Shown here piece by piece: positions 12,250-21,420 of a stretch of DNA of 64,000 bases (positions are counted from its first letter, which is position 1; each line of letters opens with the position of its first letter). The notes under the pieces are model-generated. The model was not told the DNA's origin and searched no databases. It worked only from the letters and a program-made list of their open reading frames with translations. Made by a program: the position numbers and the translations under genes. The stretch is taken from NCBI GenBank assembly GCA_018398575.1, contig JAGTXZ010000020.1, positions 186,001-250,000 of the forward strand, read 5' to 3'. This DNA is from Ampelomyces quisqualis. Lineage: Eukaryota; Ascomycota; Dothideomycetes; Pleosporales; Phaeosphaeriaceae.

Positions 12250-13400
12250 TAATTGTTAGAGAAGTTATTTAGACTACCTAAGCTATTACTTAAGGTAGCT
12301 ATGTTAACATCTCTAACTAATAGATTGCTATTGCTAGCTTTTAGGCTAGCATTATTAACGCTACGCTTTACACTAGCTAAAGGCCTACTAATATTAAGCT
12401 AAGCTAAAGCTTTATTAGCAACAGTATTATTAGTATTCTTCTTAACATTCTTATTAACTACAGCTAACTTAGGATCTAACTAAGCCTTCTTGCAAGGCAA
12501 CTTCTTAACTCTACAGCTCTTTATAGATAGACTAGAAATGCGACACTTGCTAGGAGATAGAGTGCCTAAGAGCCCCTTAGAGTTGTAGCTAGCTTTAGAA
12601 GAGTTTTTAGAGACCTTGCTAGCATTAAAGTCTAGGCTTTAACAAGCCTTCCTAGCTAATAACTTTGCAAAATCTAGTAGACTAGACTTACTTAGAGCTC
12701 TAAAGCTACTAAGCTTCTTTGCTAGAGTTAGCAAACTGCAATTGCGCAAATTCTTAGAAGGCAAGTTATTAAGAATAAGAAGGCTAGGAGTAATATAGAA
12801 GAGCTTAATAGCTCTAGTGCTCTTAACGCTGCGCAGAATAACTAGAGCGCTTACAAATAATTAGTAAATAACTTTAGAAAACAATAGAAAAGAATAACTA
12901 AGAAGGCATTAGCTACTTACAATTTATTAAATACTACTCTTTAGCAGAAGAGAATAGGTAGTTGCTATAAGTACTATTGTTTAGTAGCTTACTTTAGAAC
13001 CTAAACTGTATCCACAAGCTAGTAGACTTAAACATCTAACTAGCTCTTACGTAGCAACTGCATAAGTGCTTAGACTTATTCTTAATAGAAGCTATATTAA
13101 TAGCGCAGTTAGTGTAGCTTAGGATTAAGCTCTTAATGTAAGTATTATAGATCTTATACTTTTTAGCTTTAGAGTTATCCTTAAGGCTAAAGTAATTGCT
13201 TAGCGTAGAGAGCAACTTATTAATATGTAGAAGCCTATTAGTCTTAATAACTAAGCTTGCTTACTTAGCTCCTAAATAAGAGCTAATAGCAAGTAGTAAT
13301 AGATAAGGCCTAAAGGTTTTTCTTGCAGACTTAAGGGCAACAAAAACTAACTAGAGCTTAGTAATAAGAGGGTAGCTTAGCTTCTTATCCTTGTTTAATT
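12250..13400 (-). pseudogene. antisense accessory frame aORF-A of Gypsy-1 copy B (Ser/Lys/Asn-rich)
   Basis: A second minus-strand frame lies nearer the 3' LTR. Its first part is kept in copy C on the plus strand (26860-27650) with motifs such as NFRAKKYKIYNAYIKSLI and YLYSYCARAS. Its second part (about 12736 to 12291) is Ser/Lys/Asn-rich, with SPSKCRISSLSIKSCRVKK, and is missing from copy C. Very few stops occur in the Ser/Lys-rich stretch. Role unknown. It could be nucleic-acid binding given its charge, but that is inference. Confidence 0.5.
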
Positions 13401-14355
13401 TAACTAGAGTAAATGTTAGTATACGTTTAGCTTAACTTATTAATAAATAGGCACTTACTCTAGTTAATTACATTACTGTAGCTAGAATAGTTAACTAGGT
13501 ACCTGTAAACTAGAAAGTAAGTATCCCTATTAGGCCTAGGAATAAGCTTATTCTTTATTATAGCTTAAAGATAAAGGTAAAGTGCAAATAAGAGGCTAAG
13601 AAAGTGTTAGGCACGTGTATTAGAAAAACTCTAATTAACTAAATGCAAAGCGTTAACTAAGTAACTATTAGTAACAGCTAAGCTAAGAACTTAGAGCCTT
13701 AAAGTAAGAATGCGCTAGATTACAAAAGAAGGTAGCTAAGAAGGTAAGAAAGCAAAGCGTTCGCTAGAGCAAAGTAGTATAGCTATATATAAATAAGTTG
13801 CCTTAAAAGTAAATAGAGGTAGTAAGGTAGAAGAGTAATAAGTAGACAATGTAAACTAAGCTAGAGCCAGTTAAAACGCATATTAATAAAGTAGAGAAGT
13901 TAAGCAACTAATTGCAGTACAGTAGCAGTAAGGTTACGTGTTAAGTAGGTTAAGAGAGAGAAAGGTGTAGAGTAAGCAGCCAAAAGAGAGTAGAGCTAAA
14001 AGGTAAGGTAAAGTTAGCTAACGCAAGATTTGTTATAATAGAAGTTGTCTAAAGCGTTTGCAGTTGCAACGCAAGTCTACCTAAGTAACGCCTCTATAAT
14101 ACTAAGTAAAGTTAGAATAATATAGGCTAATAGCGCTTTAGCGTTTAGGTAAGAGAGTTAGATAGTAACGTAAAGAAATAGGAAAAGATTATTAATAGGC
14201 ACTGCTTCTTTACTAAAGGCTTGTTAGTTACTACTTTAGTATTACAAAAAGTTTAGAGTTGTTTTTTCTTAGGAGTTAGTTCTTTTGTTTAAGCGTTTTA
14301 GTTTTACAGTTAGTATAAAAGAGAAGAGACCTCTTTCTATAGATTGGGGGAGAGA

Positions 14356-14536
14356 TGTAGTAAAGTAACATAGAAAGTAAGTCTAAAGAACGCTTAGGGC
14401 ACAGCTAAGGGCATAGATAAGATATAATAGCTAAAGAGCTATTAGAGGATAACAACCTAGACACACACCTAAGAATAATATATTTAATTCTACATTAAAT
14501 CTAATAGGCCCTAAAGGTAAATAATGCTCTACTATA
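14356..14536 (+). repeat. 3' LTR of Gypsy-1 copy B
   Basis: 181 bp, TGTAGTAAAG to CTACTATA. The polypurine tract gggggagaga lies immediately upstream (14346-14355). The right flank ctat (14537-14540) matches the left flank of the 5' LTR. Confidence 0.92.
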
Positions 14537-14540
14537 CTAT

Positions 14541-16850
14541 TAGATAAACAAGTAGGCTATTTCTTAGGCGTTAATTATCTTGTAACACAGAATAGAGATA
14601 GCTTGCTTTAATAGGCAATTAATAATAACTATAATCTAATTATAGCTATGCTAATTAGTTAGAAATGTCTTGAAATCTATACACAAATGCTGCATAGGCC
14701 TGTTAGAAATTAGTAACAGATAGAGAAAACCTTAGGATTAGAGCTGTCTCAGATAGGATCTTTAACAGGAAACGCAGTTTTGTATATAGCGTTTACATAT
14801 AGCCTCTATACCTTTCTAGTAATATTACTAAGCTAGAAGCTAATATATCTTTATAGCGCTTAAGTAAGCAGTAGATACCTAATTGTAAGCCTCTCTAATT
14901 AGTTAGGTGTATAAGAGGGAATCTCTAGGTACACAAAGACGTAAGTAATAAAGTAGTAGTTCTTTTTAGACATAATATAGCTGTAGCAGCGTAAGGCGTT
15001 CTTTCTGGAAGAAGTAGCAATTCTCTACTAGTAGAGCTTTAATTAGTTTTAAAGAGTTAATGTTTAAGAGGGCACTAATAGAGTAAACTAAAATAGCAGA
15101 AACAGTAAGCTCTAGCTAGGTACAGACGTAGTTCTAAGCTAGTTTAGAGTTAACTAGGGGGTTTAGGCGTTTAGGTTCTAGAAGTACACAGGATTTGTTA
15201 TCTTGTTAGGCAGCCTTAACCTTGCTAACGTCTTGTTCCCTTTAGCTTAGGATATTAGCTCGCTTGTTAAGCTTGCTAGGCGTGTACTTAATACAGAAAT
15301 TAAAAGGAGTAATAATCTCTGCCTATTATGCTTAACGTGCATTAAAAACCTTAGTAGTTATAAAGTATTCTAGAAAGCAGTAATCTAAATACACCTAGAT
15401 TTAGCTCTGTATAGAGGTAAGTTTAGCTCTCTACTTCTTAAACGCTTTTAGAATAGTAAAAAGTTCTTTGTTGTGTATTTTCTAATTAAGCTTAGCTCTA
15501 GATAGGGCGTAACTATAGAATACTATAGGGTACTACTTGTTATTAGAGTGCTTCTAAGAGAGTACTTCTGCTATTACTCTATTAGACGCGTTAGTTTCTA
15601 ACTTTATATTATACTTAGGATAGAAATGTAATAGCGTAGAAATTACTAGAAGTAAGGCTTTAATCTAATTAAAAGCCTATTAGCAGTCTGTAGTCTATTT
15701 AAACAGTGTAGCAGGACTTTAGAGCTTTATAATTAGTTTAGCTAGACAAGAGAAATCCTTAATAAATTGTTAGTAGAAACTAGTAAAACTAAGAAATAAC
15801 TTAACGCTAGTAACTGTAGTAGGTTTAGCCTAGTTTTAGAGTACTTCTACCTTATTAGGGTTAACTTTAGTGCCCTAATTTATTAAAACGTAACCTAGAT
15901 ACTTTATACAGGTTACGTAGAATTTGCTCTTCTAAATATCTACTTAGAGGCCTGTAGTGCGTAGGCGCTCTAGGACCTTTTAGACATGTTCCTGATATAA
16001 GTTTATATTCTTAGAGTAGATTAGGATATTATTAAGATACGTAATGCAGAAATTATTAAGATAATTAATTAGTACATTATTTATGTAGCGCTAATACGTG
16101 GCTAGCCTATTGCATAAGCTAAAAGAAAGCACTTTACACTTATAGGTACTATAACAGGTCTAGAACGTAGTATACTCTTTAGAGTTAGAATCTATACAAA
16201 TTTTGTTAAAGGTAGCCCTAATGTTAAACTTAGTAAAGATCTTAGCTTTAGAGGGGCGTAACAACAGCTTATTAATACAAGAGATTAGATAGACGTTCTT
16301 GCGCGTAAGGGCGTTAATCTTCTAGTAGTCTATATAGATGCGTATATCTCTATTTAGTTTACGTATACACAGGATAGGTAAAGTAAAAGAACTTTAGCTA
16401 GCCTTAATAAAACCCTTCTAAAGGTGTTCCTAGACGTAGGCCTTAGTAGCTTTAAGCTCCTTCTGATTCTGCTTATATAGGGGACTAAACGCATTTAGTA
16501 ATAGTTCTTTAAGGATAATCTTATAGTTGTACAGACAATAAGAAGGCAATTAATTAGCTGCTAACTTACTAAATACATTCTAATACTAAGAGTAACAGGC
16601 TAGTAATTGCTTATCTAATTGGTATTAATTATCTACGTTATTCTTAGAGGCAAGGATCCTATTAATTTTATAGAGACTTGTTATAAAAAACTTATTCTAT
16701 AGCTTCTTTATAATAAAGTAGAATGCATTAGCAGAAATAAGAGCTATGCAGGTAGTTAGAGAAGATTTAGACTCTAAACTGTTTTGCTTGGTTAGAGTGC
16801 AAGGAATCTCTAAGATTTTTTAGGCTAAGGGGAGCTTTAAGCATCCCTTA
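14541..16850 (-). pseudogene. pol (RT, RNase H, integrase core), Gypsy-3 copy A
   Basis: RT active site reads YLNN at 16028-16039 within YLNNILIYS (canonical YLDDILIYS). It is followed on the minus strand by LERLRTAGLQVDIQKSEF and a thumb region with LGFYGFYRRFIK, then RNase H at about 15600-15100. The integrase core includes MQHLCIDFKTF at about 14664-14697, keeping the first catalytic Asp. Integrase is cut at 14537/2072 by Gypsy-1 copy B. This is the fungal Gypsy type whose integrase carries DFKTF and DRLSKQA. Confidence 0.8.
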
Positions 16851-17299
16851 ATACAATAAATAGAAGAAGAAGAACAATAGTAAGGACTGTTTCAGATACA
16901 ATAGTCTTTTTTCTTCTATAGAGCGTTACGTTATTGCATATTAAGATAGACAGTAGCTAGTACTATAGCTTAATATAGAATAGTAGGAATAGGAGGTAAA
17001 GGATTGTATAAACAGGAGTACTTAGATAGCCAAATAAACTGTAACCTATCTATGTCTAATTAAATCTTAAATTGTCTTAACTATTAGAGGCTAAGTATAC
17101 AATCCTAAGACCTAAGACTAAGGATAAGGAAGAGGTAGTTTAAAATCTTTTGGCTATTAATATTTAAGTGTAGTTAAATGTATTAAGTAACTAACAAAGT
17201 AATCTAATCCTTAAAGCTGCGTACCTAAACCTAAAAGAGAAGCTTCTAGATAGGTTGCTATAAGGCTTTAGAAACAGATAAAACAATTTGTAAATTTAA

Positions 17300-18700
17300 A
17301 AATAAGAAACTTTAAGCACTAGTGTTAACAAGAGGATTAAGGCGTAAGCTAATACCTTAGTTATAGAGAAGTGTAGGTATAAGGAAATAGAGACTGCAAA
17401 ACAAATAAGAAAGGTTAAGGTAGAATAGATTAGAATAGCTTAGGCCTAGAGAGAGGTATCCTCTTAGGCGCTTCTATTTCCTGTATAATACACCTCCTAG
17501 TTAGGTTACTCTTAAGTATCTTTAAACTTATCTACTTCTACAGCTTTAATCTAACGTACACAAGGCTTTATACAATTACTAGAGTAGTGTTCTAGCTTAC
17601 TACAATTGTAACAACTACTAGAAGTCTTCTGTTAATTAGGTTTAGAGGTCTTGGTTAGGAGACGTACTATAGTTAATTAATAGGCTGGCGCAGAATGTGT
17701 TAGGGCGCTAGAGGTAGTTATCTAATTTAGTTCCAAACTAGTTTGTAGGGCTAGTCTAGTTAGTAATTTAGCAGAAGCTAGTAATATACTTAGATTAGAA
17801 TTGTTCTTCTGCTCTATATTATAGGTAGTAAGGTGTTCTACTATTTAATTAAATAAGTTCTTCTATTAGTGCCTAAATCCTAGGTTAGAGGCTCGTAGCC
17901 CTAGCGTAATTTTTGTCTATAAGTAGTAAAACCACTCTAAAGGGGGTACTTGTCCCTTAACTGCAGAACTTAAAAACCTAGCTTTAAACAAGAGGAACGT
18001 TTTCTTCTTAGTTATTCGCAATCAATTAAAAGCTACTTAGCTTTTAGCTATCTTGTTGCCTGTAATAAAGTAGGACTTAAGTAGCTTAATTATTTACTTA
18101 GCGTTCTAGAATTACTCTTAATTAGTATCTGCTAGGTATTAAGGCTTAAGATAGCCCTTGGCTAGTCCTGTAGTATAGCTCTATACTAAGGCCATGCGTT
18201 GTCTTTTAGTCCAATAGTAATCTAAGTTAATTTCAAGTTAATCCTAGATAGAGGCCTGCTATTAGCAGAAGGTTAGATCTTTTCTATTACTAAGATTGTC
18301 TATATTAGGCGTTTTCTTAGATTATTAAAATTAGTAAGAGCCTTTATAGCAATATAAGTACTTAGATATAGAGCTGTTAGATAAACAGTAGAGTGCAAAA
18401 GAATTCTAAGAGGTTTTAGTAGTAGGTAGAGGCTTATCTAGTTCTACTAACAGAGTTAGTCCTTTCTTAAGAGAATTAATTTCTGCTAACGCCTGTTTCA
18501 AATCTTATCGTAATTAATTAACCTCTATTTAGGCTAGGGTAGGATTTGTAGAGGTACAGGTCTAGCTCTAGGCTAAGAGAGTTCCTTAGTGTCTGTCTTT
18601 TTTGCTTTAACACTCTGTTACTAGGTTGTTACAGTTAATATAAAGTTGTCTTAGGAGAAGGCTTCTAGAGTTAGTTCTTTAGGGGGAGTTATTAGCGTTG
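17300..18700 (-). pseudogene. gag with intact CCHC knuckle, Gypsy-3 copy A
   Basis: The minus-strand frame carries a complete knuckle, C-x2-C-x4-H-x4-C, at 17572-17613 (CYNCSKLEHYSSNC). In copy B (56386-56427) the His has become Tyr, a direct view of RIP damage between copies. Upstream, the capsid region is broken by many TAG/TAA codons. The first codons of gag lie near the Gypsy-1 copy C insertion. Confidence 0.7.
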
Positions 18701-18727
18701 CCTCTAATACTCCTAGGTTATTAATAG

Positions 18728-18908
18728 TGTAGTAGAGCGTTATTTACCTCTAAGGCCTATTAGATTTGATATAGAATTAAATGTATTATTAGGTGTGTGT
18801 TGTGTAGGTTATTGTTCTCTAATAGCCCTTTAGCTATTGTATCTTGTCTATGCCCTTAGCTGTGCCCTAAGCGTCCTTTAGACTTACTTCCTATGTTACT
18901 CTACTATA
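18728..18908 (-). repeat. 3' LTR of Gypsy-1 copy C
   Basis: Reverse orientation: TGTAGTAGAG to CTACTATA as read on the plus strand. The complement of the gag-side polypurine tract (tctcttccctaatc) follows at 18909. Left flank atag. Confidence 0.92.
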
Positions 18909-19658
18909 TCTCTTCCCTAATCTATAGAAAGAGGCTCTTTCTCTTTTATACTAAACGCAAAACTAAAATACTTAAACAAAAGAACTAACTTCTAAGAAAA
19001 AACAACTCTAAACTTTTTGTAATGCTAAAGTAGTAACTAACAGGCCTTTAGTAAAGAAGTAGTGCCTATTTACAGTCTTTTCCTATCTCCTTATATTACT
19101 ATCTAACTCTCTTACCTAAACGCTAAAGCGCTATTAGCCTACGTTATTTTAACTTTACCTAGCGTTATAGCAGTGTTACCTAGGTAGACTTGCGTTGCAA
19201 CTACAAACGCTTTAGACTACTTCTATTATAATAAGTCTTGCGTTAGCTAACTTTACCTTACCTTTTAGCACTACTCTCTTTTTAGCTACTTGCTCTACGC
19301 CTTTTTCTTTCTTAACCTACCTAACGCGCAACTTTACTACTACTATACTACAATTAGCTACTTAACTTCTCTACCTTGTTAACAGGCATTCTAACTAGCT
19401 CTAGCTTAGTTTGTATTATCTACCTGTTACTCTCCTACCTTACTACTTCTATTTGCTTTTTAAGGTAACTTATCTATATACAGCTACACTACTTTGCTCT
19501 AGTAAGTACTCTACTCTCTTACCTACTTAGCTACCTCTTTCTGTAATTTAGCGCATTCTTACTTTAGGTTTCTAAGTTTCTAGCTTAGCTGTTACTAATA
19601 GTTGCTTAGTTAACGCTTTGCCTTTAGTTAATTAGAATTTTCCTAATATATATACCTA
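18909..19658 (-). other. Gypsy-1 copy C 3' non-coding region
   Basis: Reverse complement of the region before the 3' LTR in copies A and B (13600-14355). No coding frame was recognised. It ends at the duplicated site accta (19654-19658), where Gypsy-4 copy A inserted. The partner at the other end is gccta (26639-26643). Confidence 0.8.
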
Positions 19659-19940
19659 TATAAGAGGTTTGTATAGTAGCAAAGTTACAAGATAATAATA
19701 GTAGTACAGGTAGAAGTAAGTTAATTCCTATTCTACTACTTTAGTGCAGAACTGCTCTTTTGTAGATATAACTAGACGCGTGTCTTTGCAACTAGAATGC
19801 ACTAGGTCTACGCTAGCGTAGCGCTGTTAAGACGCTAGGGCAGCTATATACGTTCTACGCGTAAGGACGCTAGAGTAGCGTTATTATAGCGTAGGCGTAT
19901 TACTGCGCAACTAACAGCTCTACGCTATAGCATCCTTACA
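19659..19940 (-). repeat. 3' LTR of Gypsy-4 copy A
   Basis: 282 bp, reading TATAAGAGG (originally TGTAAGAGG) to CATCCTTACA on the plus strand. It contains GC-rich self-complementary pieces such as gctagcgtagcgct, which could form hairpins. The complement of the polypurine tract (tttccttttcttta) follows directly. Confidence 0.92.
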
Positions 19941-20149
19941 ATTATTTCCTTTTCTTTAGAATTACTGTTCTAGTAATTTGTATAACATTAGGTCTTATTA
20001 GCGCGTGCCTAACGTTGTTGTTATAAAAGCTGTTGTTATACTAAGGCTAAAACTCTAGGTAAATCTAAGAGGCAGCTAGTAGCTATAGTAATAGTAGAAT
20101 TATAGTAGAACTTTGTATACCTAATCTTTTCTGCTTTCTTAGTAACAAT

Positions 20150-21278
20150 TACATTACTATTACTACTATACTATCTTCTAGCTCTACGCTGTTGCAACTC
20201 TATTACCCTTATATTAATTACTATAAGCACTACGCCTATACTGCCTACTACCTCTACTATCTCTATAAGTAGTGTAACGCTAGCGTTGCAACGTTACTAA
20301 CCTAGCGTTTAGGCTACGCCTATTGCCTACTATAGTAGCGTCTCTAATATTAAGCTAGCTAAGCTAGTTTACCTGCGTTATACTAAGAGTCTAAAGATTA
20401 ATAGTATAGCGTATAACTACATCTCTAGCAGCCTGCAGTGCAATAGGTGCGCCTATAAGAAGAAGTCTTATACTCTAGTGCTACTAAGTTTTGTTAAAGG
20501 CTAGAATACTTTATACTAGCAGTAGCAGCGCTTTACTACTAATAAGGCTAGAGTAGACTTAGATGTTAACGCGTAAGAGACAGCGTTACGCTAGTAAACT
20601 ACCTTAGTAGAGCTTTTCCTTTATAAGAAGGTTAAGTTTAGAAGTTACTATTAGCCTAAGGGCAATAAGATCTAAATCCTGCAGGTTAAGGCAACTAACT
20701 ACCTTTCTACTACAGTAGAGAGTATCTTTAATTTCCTATAGGCCTAGGTAAGTTATTTTTCTCCTTTCTTATAGTTACTGCGCTGTTGTTCTAACGTTAT
20801 CTAGGCTAATCTGCTACTACTTAGCAAGGCTAACGCGCAGTCTAATTCTAACCTTAATTTAGAAAGCGCTGCTAGTAACTAGGGCTCTAATCCTAGAAGG
20901 CGCAAGGAGTAGAAGGAGGAGAGAGATAAAACTCCTCCTCCTTAGAGCCCTACTTCTACGCCCCCTCCCTCTAAAGGAAAGGGTAAGGCTAAGGGCAAGG
21001 CTAAGGCTAAGGCTAAGGCTAAGGCCCCTAGAAAACGCCTAGCCAAGTCCTAGCTATCTAGGCAGCCTTTTTTTAAGCGCTCTGCTACTAAGGGCAAGCT
21101 AAAGCGCTCTTAACGCGCTACTACTATGCTATTAACTTGCAAGCTAGTAAGTAATTTAGGTAAAGCTACTATAGAAGGGCAAGAAGGTATAGAGGAGGTT
21201 AAGAGGGAGGATAAGAAGAGTAGTAGGGACAAGTTCTCTATCCCTAAGAACCTAGATAACAAGGACTTTCTAGAGTAA
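20150..21278 (+). pseudogene. antisense accessory frame of Gypsy-4 copy A, with intron and Lys/Ala repeat
   Basis: On the strand opposite to pol, a frame of roughly 350 codons can be read with only TAG/TAA (Gln) interruptions. It is Ser/Thr/Ile-rich at first. A Cys cluster at 20439-20483 (CNRCAYKKKSYTLV; last Tyr probably Cys) follows, then QQQRFTTNKARVDLDVNAQ. A 57-bp intron (20748-20804, phase 0) comes next, then a basic tail with PPPQSP and KAKGKAKAKAKAKAPRKR. The first plausible end is TAA at 21276-21278. It faces pol tail to tail across a T-rich spacer. The same frame is in copy B (61112-62260, minus). Function unknown; the basic tail suggests nucleic-acid binding. Confidence 0.7.
20748..20804 (+). 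other. spliceosomal intron in the Gypsy-4 antisense frame
   Basis: 5' site AG|gtaagt, branch-like ctaac at 20791-20795 and 3' end tag at 20802-20804 (cag before RIP). Length 57 bp is normal for fungal introns. Joining the exons keeps the frame (phase 0). The copy B counterpart lies at about 61590-61646, reverse strand. The signals exist only on the antisense strand, so the genomic sense RNA would not lose it. Confidence 0.7.
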
Positions 21279-21329
21279 GCTAGTGTTTATGCCTAGTTGC
21301 GCTGCTTAGGCGCTAGCGTTGCGCTACTA

Positions 21330-21420
21330 AGGCGCCTGGTTTTTTCTTTTTTTCTTTGTTTTTTCTTTTGTTTTTTCTGTATATTAATTTGTAATAATAA
21401 TTAATCTCCTCTCTAGTTAT
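21330..21420. other. T-rich spacer between pol and antisense frame, Gypsy-4 copy A
   Basis: A run of about 50 bases made almost only of T and C with few G (from about 21340). It separates the converging ends of pol and the antisense frame, and matches the A-rich tract at 61018-61052 in copy B. It may supply 3'-end signals for one or both transcripts; that is inference. Confidence 0.5.

Larger units (their letters stand above)
2073..14536 (+). mobile_element. Gypsy-1 copy B, full-length LTR retrotransposon (12.46 kb)
   Basis: Two 181-bp LTRs in direct orientation bound the element. Four-base flanks ctat (2069-2072 and 14537-14540) duplicate ttat of the uninterrupted Gypsy-3 copy B near 53353. 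Sense order: an unknown upstream frame, gag with knuckle, protease, RT, RNase H, integrase. About 4.3 kb beyond pol then holds frames on the opposite strand. The order RT-RNase H-integrase makes it Ty3/Gypsy (Metaviridae). All frames are broken by TAA/TAG of RIP type. It is unusually long for a fungal Gypsy element, mainly because of the antisense 3' region. Confidence 0.92.
14537..18727 (-). mobile_element. Gypsy-3 copy A, fragment 2 (integrase core to gag)
   Basis: Continues fragment 1 (1010-2072) after the insertion of Gypsy-1 copy B, and aligns with about 53357-57533 of Gypsy-3 copy B. The minus strand encodes, from right to left, gag, protease region, RT, RNase H and the catalytic part of integrase. 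It is cut on the right by Gypsy-1 copy C at the duplicated site atag. Confidence 0.88.

Noticed and set aside
12291..12736. 446-bp difference between Gypsy-1 copies as a spliced intron
   Set aside because: No gt...ag ends at the junction on the antisense strand, and the segment itself is an open Ser/Lys-rich frame.
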